From Luscinia megarhynchos (lineage: Eukaryota > Chordata > Aves > Passeriformes > Turdidae): a stretch of 64,000 bases of DNA. The position numbers were made by a program, and so were the translations under genes. The stretch spans positions 37,203,889 to 37,267,888 of the forward strand of contig CM067592.1 in NCBI GenBank assembly GCA_034336665.1, in the 5' to 3' direction. A model generated the notes under the pieces. That model did no database searches, had not been told where the DNA came from, and saw only the letters and a list, made by a program, of their open reading frames with translations. Each line of letters begins with the position of its first letter. The stretch's first letter is position 1. Positions 43,901 through 55,547 of the stretch are shown here, piece by piece.

Positions 43901-46900
43901 TACCAAAGTCTAAGTTATAAAATACGTCAGGATGCCAAAAAAAAGGTCCAAAATGGATCAGCTGGTATGAAAGGGTTACATATGACTGAACTCAGGAAGA
44001 CCTTAAAATCCTTTTCCATCAGCCAGGACTGCATGGAATGCAGAGCTTGCCAGTGCACAGTACACGGGGTACAGTGCTAACATTTTCTTACCTCAGGGAA
44101 TTTCTTCTTTTGCAAATATTCTGTCATTGCAGGCTCAAAATACTTAGCATAACCTTCATTGAGGCTGTATACCTTCCCCTTCTTCTTGATTTTAACATCT
44201 CTGTCGACCAAAATAAATTCACCAAGACCCTGCAGGACAGGATAAATGGGGTATCAGCAGGCAGCAGAAAATTTTGTTGACTTTCTGTTACAGTTGTCAC
44301 ACTAGACATGGCAGAAATGCTAGCATAGCTTGATCCTTTCACCAGTCTGGTGTATAACCTCACAATATTTCAAAAAGATCAGAAAGCAGAGAATTTGCAT
44401 TACATTAATGAAAACTTGTCACATTGGTACTATAAACAAAACCTAGCTGGAATAAAGTATCAAAAAACACCAATCAGCCCTGAAAGTAGATGAATCATGA
44501 ATCTTGGTTCCCAAATCATAAGGCTGCAAATTAAGAAATGACACTGCCTTCGGAATTTTGAACTCTTCTTGCCTGTCTTGTGTAAATATCCTAAAGTGAA
44601 TGTGGTCATCTACAACCATGTGCTGCTGTCTGCAGTTTGATTTTAACTTCCACCCTCTCTTTCTGTGTCTCAAGCAGAGCAGTTCATCTCCCAGTTCTTT
44701 CCACTAGGAATGAGGTTACAAGAAGTTTTGGTAATAATTCATCCCTTTATTAAAAAAAACCAAACAAAAACCACTTTGTTATTCCCCACATCTAGTTCTG
44801 GTTTTACAAATGAATGATCTTCCCGCATTCCCTGAGCACTGAAGAGTGGCCCATGTTCAATTGTAATGATGTTGTTGTGTTTTTGCAAATTTTTGGGTGT
44901 GCACCTTAAGTGACAGCCATAAAACTACACTGCACTCAGGAAATGAAGCATCACTTGGCTCGAGCTATCCAAAAAATGGTCCTTGTCTCAGGCAAAACAG
45001 TGAACATGCTGATGTTCTTATTCCGACAGAAAAATCAAGAATAGAATAAACACAGATTCCTTTAAGTGAAGACAAAGATACTGTACAAATGAAATTTTCT
45101 CTAGTGTTGGTTTGAATGAAGGGGGTTTCAAACACTTAATTGAGAATTTAACATAACTTCACTACTATTGAGTAGGAAAAAACCAAGCAGGTATTGCAAC
45201 CAACATGTTCATATATTTTTAAATACTTGTAAAGAGAAGGTGGGATGTTTCAGGACGTGAAAAAAAGAATTGCATAAAGTGGACAGATTGCAGAGACAAG
45301 GATTAACAAAAGCAAGCAGAAGCAAGCACAGAAAGCTCTAAAAGACAGTGGCAATGTGATTGGCGCCGTGACAGTACCGGATCAAGCATGAAGCAGTCCA
45401 CTCCTTGCCCTGTGGAGAGGGCGACCAGCGTAGCACTGCCGTACAGGGCATAGCCTGCAGCAACAATATTGCGCCCCGGCTGTAAGGCATCTTTTTCAGA
45501 GGGCTCATCATCTGTTTCCTGAGGAAAAATTACCATTGAATCAAAGGTTAAATTCTGATAATGAACAATAAAACAACACTTCAATAATAATGTGCGACAG
45601 ATTTCCTTTTTCTGACCATGAAGGCCTTTGAAAAAACAAAAACAGAGATTTTCCATTCCCTCCTACATTCAGGGCAAGTTTGGTATATGTACATGCTGGG
45701 ACAGGATGTTGAGAGTTTGTTATTTTATACATGTCACATGTCATCAATGATACATGCCACAAAGCTGATCCCTTAGCATTATAGCCCCGGATATTAACTG
45801 AGGATCATCAGGAATCTGAGACAGAGCTGAGGTACTAATTTTAACGTAACATAAGCTGCCATGCTGACGGCCCTCAGAGTGAAAAACTGAGAGAAAATGC
45901 TGTAATTAACACTACAGAAAAAATGCTTCCATAGAACAGAATAAAAGGGTTTATATGGCAAAACATGATACAAGTTTGTGCATTGGCCTTTGCTAGTGAA
46001 TGGAGTCATAACTGAAGGGATAGAAATGTTCATCTATTATATACAAATGTTCATCATATTATATACAAAATAAATGCATTTGGTTATGTAAAGTGTGCAT
46101 GTGTGCAGGTATTCATCTATAACTCTACACAGAACATTCAGGTGGCATTTTACTTCATGCTTCTAATCCATTTCTGACACTCGTCTTTTGATTTGGCACT
46201 TTGGTTATCACGGAACAACAGCAGCCCAAACAGATTTGGTGCAAATATTTCTAGCCAGCTCTAGGGGTGTCCCTCAGCCATGGCTTACAAGAGTTTGTCT
46301 GGTGAGGAGGACAGCCAACAGTACCTGGGAAGGCTGGATCCATCCTTTATCTCCTGCTACTACAAAATGGGTAGGCATGGCTTGATATCAATGCTTACTT
46401 AAAAGCTCATCAGTTTAATGGATCTTGTATGGATGTTTTGGTGATGGTCCGTGGGGAATTGAAATGAAACACTCCACTTTTCTTCAGGCCATGGCTTAGT
46501 ATTTTATTTCTCCAAACTCAGTCAGTTTCTCAGTGATTGCACAGGCTTATTTATTTAGATCGAGTAGCAGCTAAAGAGAAACAGCAGGTCCAGCCCTGAA
46601 TATCTGCTTAAAAAAAATTGAAACCCATGAAGACTGTCTTGTGTAAAAAATACATTATTTGTACACCAGGGTGGACACCTAGCAAGGTATTCCTATTTGT
46701 CATTGTATGCCAACACAGAGGAAAACTGAGATGTGGGACAACAAAACAGCACTTTTTTGGTACATGAAGACAGTAATTTCACATCAAAATGTTTTCATTT
46801 TCAGCTGAAAGACTTTGTTACTTAAGTTACTTCACTTACAGTGTTTAACTGTATTTTGTAATCTCTTTATTACTACTTCACCAAGTCCTTCTGTGGAAAC

Positions 46901-49900
46901 AAAAAAATCCAGTTGACAACCAGGTCTTCATGGGAACTGAAATACAGCATATACAAATATATGTGGTACTTAGTCCCTTGAAACTATGTCAAACTGCTTA
47001 ATCTGAGAGGTTATAATGCAGATAATGAAGGAAGACTTTTGTCTGCATATTTCAGAGCTTTGAATACTGATGAATATGAAACTATTATGGCCTTGGTAGC
47101 ATCATCTCTTTCAAAAATGTACCCCTATGGCACATATATTAAAAGCAATGATTGTCTATAGCAGAATAATTATTTGCAGCATCAAATGTAGAATTAAACA
47201 TTCATTTAGACAGTTAGTTTCAAATATATTATGGTTTTCTTAGCTTTTTGCCTGCTCTTCTCACTAAGAAAAAATAATTTGGTATAAATAGAGCAAAGTG
47301 GTTTGTTTTCTAGAACATGCTGTATATACAATACATGTATCTTTTGGTTATATGTGACATTGTTTTAAAATACTTTTTTTTTTCTGAGATGAGCTTTTCA
47401 GTCTTATTTCTTAAATGTATTTTCTACGTTAATATGGTTGGAAACCATATATTTGTTGACTATTCTGAAAAAAACAAAGGAACTCCTCCCTCAAGTTATA
47501 GGCAGTTGGGCTGAACTCACTTGCTTTTTCTTCCTTATTCACAACTGTGCTTTCAAGAGCTAGCTTTCAAAAAGGAGAAAAGGTTTGAAACAAACGTTTT
47601 GTAGAGATAGTTAAAATGTAAAAAAGCTACAGATCAGCTGATACTTCAATGTTAGGACTGCGGGAGTTTTGTCCTGCCAAGTACCATGTACTGTTAAACA
47701 AACCTGGGAATTAAGCTGGACAGTACATGCTGATAATTGCTATTTTTTTCTTCTTTCTGGTGCACAGATGGATTTCCTGTCCATTATATTTTGACTACTA
47801 TGATGGTAGTAGTGCAACAATTTTAGAGGTCTTTGTGCAAAGCAATAAAATAGACAGATGGAGTGCAAATAATGAGTTATAGTGGCTCAGTCATTATAAC
47901 TCATAACTGGTATGAGACTGATGAAACAATGGCAGCAGAGTTTGGCTGTAGGGGTACCCTCAGGTGAGGTACTCTCAGGTGATGTCTGAGTTTGAAATTT
48001 TTTATGTTTGTGATTTGCCTGACATCACATGAGGGAATTCTCATTAGCATTGGGAGCAGCACTAAAATGACTTGATTTCAAGGTCTGCATTTGTATTCTC
48101 ATGTGCTCCACAAGTAGCCATTGTGTGTATACTGAATTCTTACACCTCCTCTGTGAGCGACCACATGAAGGGGAGGACATTATCCTCATGACACTGAAGG
48201 GTAGCAAATAAAATGCATCAGAGGCACTGGGTGAAGTTACAAATTAAAACCAGAGTGAAACAGAGCAAGAGAGCTTAATACCATATTTGTGCAGTATGAT
48301 TTAAGGATTGTAGATTCATCTCAGTGGCATGAAAACCTGGGAAGAACCCAAGCAAAAAGTATTTATTGTCACCACATCCTGACACTTTGGCAACTCAATG
48401 GCTGCAGCTGTTGTGGTCCAATCCCCTGCTGATCCTGCAAGGCTCCTTCCCCAGCCCCACTTTTCTGGTGTTTCTGATTTTCAACAGCACCACACCGGTC
48501 TCAGACAGCAAGCCCAGGTGGAAAATTAAATAAAGCTGAGATAGTATTTATTTCCTCATGGGCTTTTCTAAGAACTGATAGAGTGCTTTTCTGGCATGAG
48601 GAAATGGTCCCTCCCACTGTGGTGGAATAAACATCTCACTTTTATTCTTTCACACTACCCTTTAGTAACAATCAATAAAGCACTTCTTATTTAATAATTT
48701 CAAAGTAAAATGCAGCCATTGTATATTGCAAATACTGGGAGCTGCTGTTGTAATTTAGAGTATCCTTGGAGAGGTAACTGAAAAGGGTGGAAGTCCCTCT
48801 GCTTAAAATAAGAGCATGTTTCACAGATTTCATCAACACAGATAAGCTCATTTCCCTGCAAAAAGCAAGACACTGCATGGCACTGGAATGCTCTTTCCAA
48901 GATCATATCCAGGCACCACCTCAGTGTTGTCTGGCCTGCACAGCAGCCGTGGTATGGGTTTGCACTAACCATTAACAGTGTGGGCAACTAAATTCCAGGA
49001 CTTGGCTTGTGCCACAACCTTCTTGAGATTGTGCCATAAATATTTGATTCACCAGTAGATGCATATTCTCAACAGTGATGATAATAATATTATCTACAAG
49101 AAGTGTAAAAACCAAGGACTAGCCAGCTGAAAATTATGAGCTAAAAGGTGAGAGACTTAAAAAACATATCTTCATTTCCTTGAAGTGCAGCATCTGAGTC
49201 GGCAAAGACTTCTTTGAAGTGACAACTACTGTAAACTGTTATTTCACAATAGCAATGGCTGAGGGTCTCCCACAGTCATATGACCGTGAGCTCAGGCTTT
49301 GGAAAAAACAGCAACTGCTGGGAGATTAGCAAACAAATCACAAGACTTGTCATGACTGTTGCTGGTAATTGGCTGCATCACTGCTGCTGTGCACAGCCCT
49401 GTGGCAGCAGACGCGCCGCCAGACCCGACGGATGCAGGCGATGGCAGCCTTCAGCCCCCGTCGTTCCCTCGCTCATGAGCTCCCACCCAGGCACAGCAGC
49501 TGCCCAGGGCACGCTCCAGGCTGCCAGACCCACGGCGGGCGTCCCGCGGGCAAACCCGCGGTTCCTGGGCGCCCAGCCGGTGGGCAGCCGACGTGAGCCC
49601 GGCGTCCCCGAAGGAGCCAGCGGCTGCCCCGGGCGGGTCCCGGCAGCGGGGCGCCTTCATGCGTGAGGAAGGAAGGAATTGCTGCCACCCAACAGTTTCA
49701 CGGGGCTGGGTGTCCCCTTCCTGTGAGCTCAGCGTGAATATCAAGTGCTTGTCTGCTCTTTCTAAGGCTCCCTTCTGCCCGGAGACACCTAATGGACTGT
49801 GGAAGGAAACTAGGCAGGGATGAACTCAAGACATTTTGCTTTCACCGGGTGCGTCGTGCCATGTGTAATTCGCTTCCCTTACCTTTTTGTAGATAGCAAA

Positions 49901-52900
49901 TATTGTTCCTATTGGTGCCAAGCAGTCTATATTGGATGAACCGTCAAGGGGGTCAAAGCACACCACGTATTTACCCTAAAACAGAAGGGGCAAGGAAACT
50001 GTTTAATGATTTGTCGTTTCACATCATTATTTGCTTTTACTCGAAAACTCCCACGTTTTTATGTCTGCACGTAGCCCTCCAAGCGTGCCTGACGCAGCTG
50101 GCCGGAGAAGGCTGCGCTGCCGACCCCGCTGGCCCTGCGCTGCACCAGCCCCCCGAGGGCTGCCGGAGGAATTGGAGAGAGAGGACACGCTTCTGCCCAG
50201 GCAGCACAAACAGACAGAGAGGAGCAGCCCTCTGCTGCCGAGCACTGCAAAAAATTGTTTGGAAGCAAAAGGAGTGACTCTTTCGGGAAGCAAGCATTTT
50301 CCTTGAATGGATATGTTTTGTTTTGCTGCGAATGAAATGATTTCGCTGTGTGGTGAGGTTTGAGGGTAAGAAGGCAGAACGAAAAAGATCTTTGGGAAAG
50401 GGTAGATTACATCAGCCTGAGCAGTAACTCGCTGTAATACGATCCTCTCCTGGGGGAAGCCTGATGAAGCAGTCAGGTGTTTCCTTTGGACATGTAACAT
50501 AAAACTCAGTTCTGCTAGCCTCTCCTCTCATTTTATCTTGCTAAATACTAATGTAATCCAAAACCATCGCACCAGTGGTCAGGGAATGTAATAGTACACT
50601 TTCACCTGGGGTTTGGGATGTATTAACAAGCTTAAAAATAATTATTCTCCCCCCTTCACAAAACTTTAATAAAAATTTTACTCTCCACATCTCTTTTAGC
50701 TGTTGCGATCATGCCACCCAGTACCGTTATTAATCAAAACAGCGCAGAGACGGTGTGGATTTTCCGAATTCCCCCGGGAAGGGTAGGGCTCGGGGGCCAG
50801 GGCCGGGTTTCATACTTGGAGCAAGAGTGCCACCTGCTGCAGGCTGAGCCGACACCCCCCCGAGCGCACGGACCCGCTTGTCCCTCGGGGTGACGATGGC
50901 CTCCTTGTTCTCCTCCGTGACCAGGACGCAGGTGCTGTAGGACGACTGCAGCATGTTAATCACCAGAGAGTTGGACAGCACGTCCAGCTTCTTCACCTCA
51001 TCGCCCGTCACGTTCACTGTGCCAGCTATGCCAAACCTACAGAACAGCAAAAACAGGAAACCTGGAGGAGGCCAACACTGCAGGTTTTTAGGAAAAAAGC
51101 CCCAACAAGTCATGGTTGTTTCTTCCTCTTATCTTTCTACACCTTTAGATAATCTTTGGATGAAACAGCTAAGGTGCATCCTAAATCTTGCTGCTGCTAG
51201 AAAACAAAAGCTTGTGCTTTGAGGCCTTTCCTGGGTCCTTTTGGTCCTGTGTGGATGCACTCCAGGCCAAAAGCAGAGCCTACAGCCAGTGGTAAGTCCA
51301 GGCTTCCCCAGCAGCCCCAGGAAGCAGCTGGCTGCAGTTTTGAGGAAGCAGAAAGTGCAGAGAGCATCTGCAATATTTTTTGCCACTGGCTGCTCAGAGC
51401 TCCATGATGATCCTCAGTCCCCTGCTAGCCCCAAATCAGGATTTTGAAAACATCCCCAGGAAATTTGCCATATGGAACTGTATCACAGAATCAATGTCTG
51501 TTTTATTTAGTGATCCTCAGCTGAGTTAGGATGATTCTTTTCCCTACCCTGATTTCAGCAATATGCTAATGACATAGTATAGCAATACATATGCTTCTGA
51601 GACTTCCAGTTGAAGAAGCACTGCTTAGACCCAATGGGCATGTTATGGGCATCTTAGAAATATAAAAACAATACAGGGGATGTATTTTTTCCTTCTTATT
51701 CCTTAAGGGAAATTAAGAGTGAGGGTGGAAGTGGGTGGAGGAAAGAGAGGTGATTAGTCCCTAGGGTGACGTTTGTCAGTGGCAGGCCTGAACTGGGAGT
51801 AGACTAGGTCTTTTGTCTTGCTCAAAGCTCAAAGCTGCCTGTGCTTTTCAGAAGTATTCAGTATTTGAGACATTTTATATTGGAATGCTAAGTTCAAGAT
51901 TTTGAAAAGGACCATGATTTTCAGGGAGTGGTAAGTTCCTACTCTCTGCTTAGTGCATTGTCAGGCACAATCACAGCTCAGGTCCATGATTTGAAAAAAG
52001 TTCTCCTTCACTTTGGAGTTGAAAATTTGTCAAAAATTCATGCTTAGTGGTTTAACAGTAAAGAAGACGCTTAAAGTCTTCCATTTGGAGGGGCAAGAAA
52101 AATCAGAGCTCTTTAACTGCTCAAATGCAGATGGATGCAAACTACTTTCACAGTGGTTGAAAGTTTGCTATGGGTATTCCTGAAATTTCAAGGTTAGTTT
52201 CAGTAATTTGAATGGTGCAAGTTACTCATTTGTATGTTTGGATACTTCAGTTATCTCTGAGTCAACATCTCAAGCTTTTTGTTTGTAAAAATAAACATTG
52301 GATCCTTAATACAATGGAAGGTTTGGCTTTTTTCTGAAGGGGAAGAAGGATTACTATTACTATTACTATTACTATTACTATTACTATTACTATTACTATT
52401 ACTACAGTTATTTTATATATATATATATATTATATATATTATAATTATATATTATTACCTCTAGCCTATCAGTTTCCCTGCTTTTACAAACTATTTCAGA
52501 GACTGCCTAGATAAGGATAAAAATTATGTAAGAGCAACAGTTCCTCTAAGTCAAGGAGGCAAAATAGCTCGGTTTCGGTTAGTAAGGACAGAGACAAAGC
52601 ATAGTTTAAGAGTAAGGGCATGAGGGCCTGATACTGTGGTTCACTTTGAGTACATCTCATGTCCACTCTAGGCACTATGGTCCTATAAAGTGAGGGCAAT
52701 AGTTCTGAGACATTGAATTCATGATTTGCCACGATGACTGAGGACTTGGGACAAATAATCAACAGAAGCACAAAATCCTCCCCTACCCCTAGTGTCACAC
52801 ATTTTTGGTGTTTCTATTGAAGGGAAAAAAATAAAAACCACCCTGAAAAAATTATAAATGTTGACTTTCTTTCACAAATGTATTCCTGGTTTCTTTCATG

Positions 52901-53939
52901 CATGCAGGTGTAAGTACATGCCGAGGCATGTTCAAAAGAATATCTTTCAATACATATCAAGAACTTTCTATTTTAAACACACAATTTTATTAGGGCATTC
53001 CATATCTCTCAACTCCTTCAGATAGATCACCATTAAAAAACTCAGACGGATGACTATTGCACTTGTCTGTGTGGAACAGCTTGATACATTCCAGGTTTTG
53101 CTAAGGCTATTTTTCATACCGTCTGCAAAAGCACTGGAAGCCAAATTGTTACATTTGTTTTCCCTCCAGGGCCTTTTAAGACTCCCTGCCTGTAACCCTG
53201 CCTGTGGGATACTGCTTCAGGAAGGAAAGAGAAATGCATCCAGGTATGGCAGTGTTTGGAATTTCTCACAGGGCTGTTGTTTTGGGTCATTGCTTATACA
53301 GCAGACAGGCAGAAAATCAGCTTCCCAAGGTAAGCCAAGCCCTGATTTGCAGTTCAGTAGAGGGCTTGAATGTTATCAGAAAATATCACACTGAGATATT
53401 CTGCATTAAAAATATCATGGTATGATTCTCAGCAAATTCACAGATTTAAAAATCAGATCAGTGTCAACAAGTACAGGAGATAATAAGGTGAGCAGTGCAT
53501 CGAAGTTCTGCTCTGACTTATATTTTTAGAGCAAAATATTACAGAACAGCAGTTAATTTAAATGCCTATCTTGCACCCAGTATTAAAATGCTCCAGAAAG
53601 AGAGTTCTCCTGCTTCCCACTCTTGATAGTCCAGGCTCTGACCTTACTCAGCTTAAAAAAGACACTTCCGAGGTATTTATGAATCCCTGCCCACTCCCCA
53701 GCCTTGCTCTGCAGGTAGCTATCTCTCAGCCTCCTCCTGCTCCCTGTGGCGCAAGGTAGGACTCACATGTGGGCCAGGCCTGCCTTTCTGACAGCAGCAG
53801 AAATGGCCTTTATGGCAGTCAGCATGGAGTTGAGCAGCTGCGTCAGCTCCCCGGTGGCTCCCTTGACGCGGCGTCCCTTCTCCATGACAAATCGCGTCAG
53901 GGTCAGCATGTCCGTCTCGAAGGGGCTTTGGTCCGTCAT
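34723..53939 (-). CDS. FBP2: Fructose-1,6-bisphosphatase 2 (muscle type), complete, 340 aa
   Basis: Hydrolyses fructose-1,6-bisphosphate to fructose-6-phosphate in the cytosol; the muscle isoform supports glycogen synthesis from lactate. Exons in transcription order: 53939-53767, 51036-50874, 49975-49883, 45518-45378, 44229-44092, 38139-38020 and 34917-34723. They total 1023 nt, with sizes as in mammals (human FBP2 is 339 aa). The first residues, [23 protein letters not shown], are muscle type. Metal and substrate residues are all present: E99, D120, D123, E282, N214, Y217, R245, Y246, Y266 and K276 (human mature numbering plus 2). E71 corresponds to Glu69, the muscle-specific residue linked to calcium sensitivity; liver enzyme has Gln there. 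KIKKKGK, the nuclear-localisation segment, is intact. One extra residue sits next to the AMP loop. FBP1 lies upstream in the same orientation. Confidence 0.97.
34918..38019 (-). other. FBP2: FBP2 intron 6
   Basis: 3.1-kb AT-rich intron with standard GT-AG ends. No repeat or gene is recognisable inside. Confidence 0.8.
38020..38139 (-). CDS. FBP2: FBP2 exon 6: substrate-binding arginine and tyrosines
   Basis: Encodes residues 237-276, with [20 protein letters not shown] and [12 protein letters not shown]245, Y246, Y266 and K276 line the active site; the arginine reaches across the dimer interface. Confidence 0.97.
38140..44091 (-). other. FBP2: FBP2 intron 5 (longest)
   Basis: 5.95 kb with GTAAG donor and AG acceptor. 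It contains a likely CR1 tail fragment near 40206-40260 and a short CATT repeat near 43583-43600. Otherwise featureless AT-rich DNA with only short chance open frames. Confidence 0.75.
40206..40260 (+). mobile_element. Possible CR1 3'-tail remnant
   Basis: Contains TTCCCTTCCAACTCAGGATA followed by TTCTAAGCTCATGAG, resembling the end of CR1 (CCCTTCCAACCC, then ATTCTATGATTC repeats). Nothing CR1-like is clear further upstream, so it would be an old, very short copy or a chance match. Confidence 0.4.
44092..44229 (-). CDS. FBP2: FBP2 exon 5: substrate-binding and KKKGK segment
   Basis: Encodes residues 191-236, including [21 protein letters not shown]214 and Y217 bind substrate phosphate. The lysine cluster matches the known nuclear-localisation signal of fructose-bisphosphatases. 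Confidence 0.97.
44230..45377 (-). other. FBP2: FBP2 intron 4
   Basis: 1.15-kb intron with GTACTG donor and CAG acceptor; nothing notable seen. Confidence 0.8.
45378..45518 (-). CDS. FBP2: FBP2 exon 4
   Basis: Encodes residues 144-190, including [17 protein letters not shown] and [20 protein letters not shown]. Phase 0 at both ends, 47 codons as in human. Confidence 0.97.
45519..49882 (-). other. FBP2: FBP2 intron 3
   Basis: 4.4-kb intron. Most of it is AT-rich, but its 5' end contains a sharply bounded CpG-dense patch (listed separately). No other gene is recognisable. Confidence 0.8.
49400..49680. promoter_or_regulatory. Intragenic CpG-dense patch in FBP2 intron 3
   Basis: Counting by eye gives about 30 CpG dinucleotides in roughly 260 bp (49411-49672), against almost none in the surrounding intron. 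The patch begins 200 bp downstream (in gene direction) of exon 3. It has no CCAAT box or TATA box that I can point to. It could be a small orphan CpG island with internal promoter or enhancer activity, or a GC-biased segment. Open frames on both strands here reflect base composition. Confidence 0.6.
49883..49975 (-). CDS. FBP2: FBP2 exon 3: catalytic [10 protein letters not shown] motif
   Basis: Encodes residues 113-143, with [20 protein letters not shown]120 and D123 bind the catalytic magnesium ions and the phosphate. The exon sits between two GC-rich intronic patches. Confidence 0.97.
49976..50873 (-). other. FBP2: FBP2 intron 2
   Basis: 0.9-kb intron between exons 2 and 3. A second GC-rich segment lies near 50085-50230, less CpG-dense than the intron 3 patch. 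Nothing else is recognisable. Confidence 0.8.
50874..51036 (-). CDS. FBP2: FBP2 exon 2: dynamic loop and first metal ligand
   Basis: Encodes residues 58-112 (first base completes M58). It holds [19 protein letters not shown], the regulatory dynamic-loop region with the muscle-type Glu at position 71, and VTEENKEAI with metal ligand E99. The length, 163 nt, matches the mammalian exon. Confidence 0.96.
51037..53766 (-). other. FBP2: FBP2 intron 1
   Basis: 2.7-kb intron containing a 6-bp microsatellite followed by a TA run (52351-52455). No other feature is supported. Confidence 0.8.
52351..52455. repeat. (TTACTA)n microsatellite joined to a TA-rich run
   Basis: About nine perfect copies of TTACTA to 52404, a short spacer, then TA-rich sequence to about 52455. 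It lies within FBP2 intron 1 and produces an artificial poly-leucine frame. Confidence 0.92.
53767..53939 (-). CDS. FBP2: FBP2 exon 1: N-terminus and AMP-site loop
   Basis: Encodes residues 1-57 plus two bases of M58. It carries the allosteric AMP-binding segment [10 protein letters not shown]. The text reads KGATGEL where human FBP1 has RGTGEL and human FBP2 has KGTGEL, i.e. one residue more. The ATG at 53939 is the only one that gives the conserved N-terminus. The donor is CAT followed by GTGAGT. Confidence 0.96.
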
Positions 53940-54200
53940 TTTCGCTGCGTGCCAGAGTTCCTGCCTTCCCGGCTGGACAAGATGCTCTCCTGCTGTGTTC
54001 AGACCCTGGGTAGTTGTATTTTGAGGCGAAGCTGTGTTTGGCTATGCGGCTGGTCAGAATTTATTAAGATGTTGCTGAGACCATGTGATTTGAGTGCTCA
54101 GAATAACTGCACCCCAGGCTGGCTCCATGGCTCCGCTGGGATGCAGGAAAGCAGCCTGAGACAGGACTACAGCTGAGCGACTACTGCTCATCTGGTCTCC
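53940..54200 (-). promoter_or_regulatory. FBP2: Candidate FBP2 promoter region
   Basis: Upstream of the FBP2 ATG on the minus strand there is a TATA-like AATAAAT (about 54058-54067), about 120 bp before the start codon. Further upstream are two E-boxes, CAGCTG at 54170-54175 and CATCTG at 54189-54194, 13 bp apart. Myogenic bHLH factors bind paired CANNTG sites, which would fit a muscle-type gene. The assignment is inference from position and motif only. Confidence 0.35.
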
Positions 54201-55547
54201 CCATGCACTGAAATTAGCCCTTTGCAGATCTAGTTACATATTCTCTCTGTACATCGAACTGGTTATAATGCAAAACTCTTGCGGGCTGTGCTCTTGGAAA
54301 AGGCTTTCCTGTAGATCCTGCTCAGCAATAGGCTCAGCTTAGCCAAGGCTATGTTTACAAGGCGCCAGAAATGAAAGAACCACGCACCAGTAAGCGTATG
54401 TGCCACAGTGTCCCACAGCACAGTGAAGATCCCCTCCCACAAGCCCTGTTTTTTTCACTCTCTTTTGGCCTCTGCCCCCATGGAGGGTTTTGAAGATTTA
54501 TACACGCATTTGTTACAGTAATTTATGCTAGTTGGTCTGCTGCAGTTCAAATTTAACGATTTAATTCCTGCTCTGGGTTGTTTGTAACATACTAGTGCTT
54601 GAATGAATGAGAAGTATTGGTTAGCTGAAGCTAGTGGCTAGTGGTTGGCTGTGGCTAGTTACAAAGTAATTATGTCTTCAATAATTTACAAATAAGGCTT
54701 TTCTGATTTAAACACATCAATGGCATAATTCACAAAATGAAATTTTACATTGGCTTTCATATTGTAGCCCACCATTTAAATATAGGTATGTCCAAATTTG
54801 CAGTTATGCTGCCAGTAACTCCTTACAAGCAATATCCTTGGAGCACATGATGCCCATGTGAAGGTAGACAGAAACTGTCCAAGTAATATATTCAATTGTG
54901 CATTAGATATGTGCTATCTGGAACACTGGAGTTATGGATTTTAATTACAGCACTGTCTTCCCACTCTGACTAGGCAGTAAGAGAAACTATATGCTGTTAT
55001 ATGTTGTAGCATTCATTTTACTTACTAGCAACATTTATTTTTAAGTAGAAGACATGGAAAGCCCACCACCAAAACAAGAAAATCTGGAGTTACAGAAGAA
55101 AAGTTTTATTAAGATTAATTGTTATTCCTTTAACCCAAATTACTGCAAGATTAAAACCTTGCCAGGAAGACAGAAACAAAATTCAGTAAAAAAACATATA
55201 CCCGATGTATTTTTCTTAATAGAAACCACAGCCGAAGCAAAAAAGTTTTGATTTCCCTTGGTGATCCTTTTTAAATCTTTAGCATTTCTTCAGACTTTCC
55301 TGGAAGTGTCTCTTCATCTATGAAAGATACACTTGTAGAGTTTTAAAGGGATTTGAATGCTAATTTGAAATCAGCTGCAAAAACAGGGTTTTAGAGATTG
55401 ACAGCACTGAACACTACCCACAAGCAGAAAGGCAGAGCTCAGTGCTGCTTCCATCCAATGTGCTTAGCTTTGGGGATGTTTTTCCAGTCCTGTACCAAGG
55501 TGAAGGAAGGACTGGTGAGCAGAGTTGCTTATGGAGCAACAGGCAGG

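Noticed and set aside
49280..49744. Frames of 97-128 codons on both strands in FBP2 intron 3
   Set aside because: They reflect the CpG-dense composition, not a gene; the patch itself is reported instead.
52279..52464. Frame with a run of leucines
   Set aside because: Translation of the TTACTA repeat.
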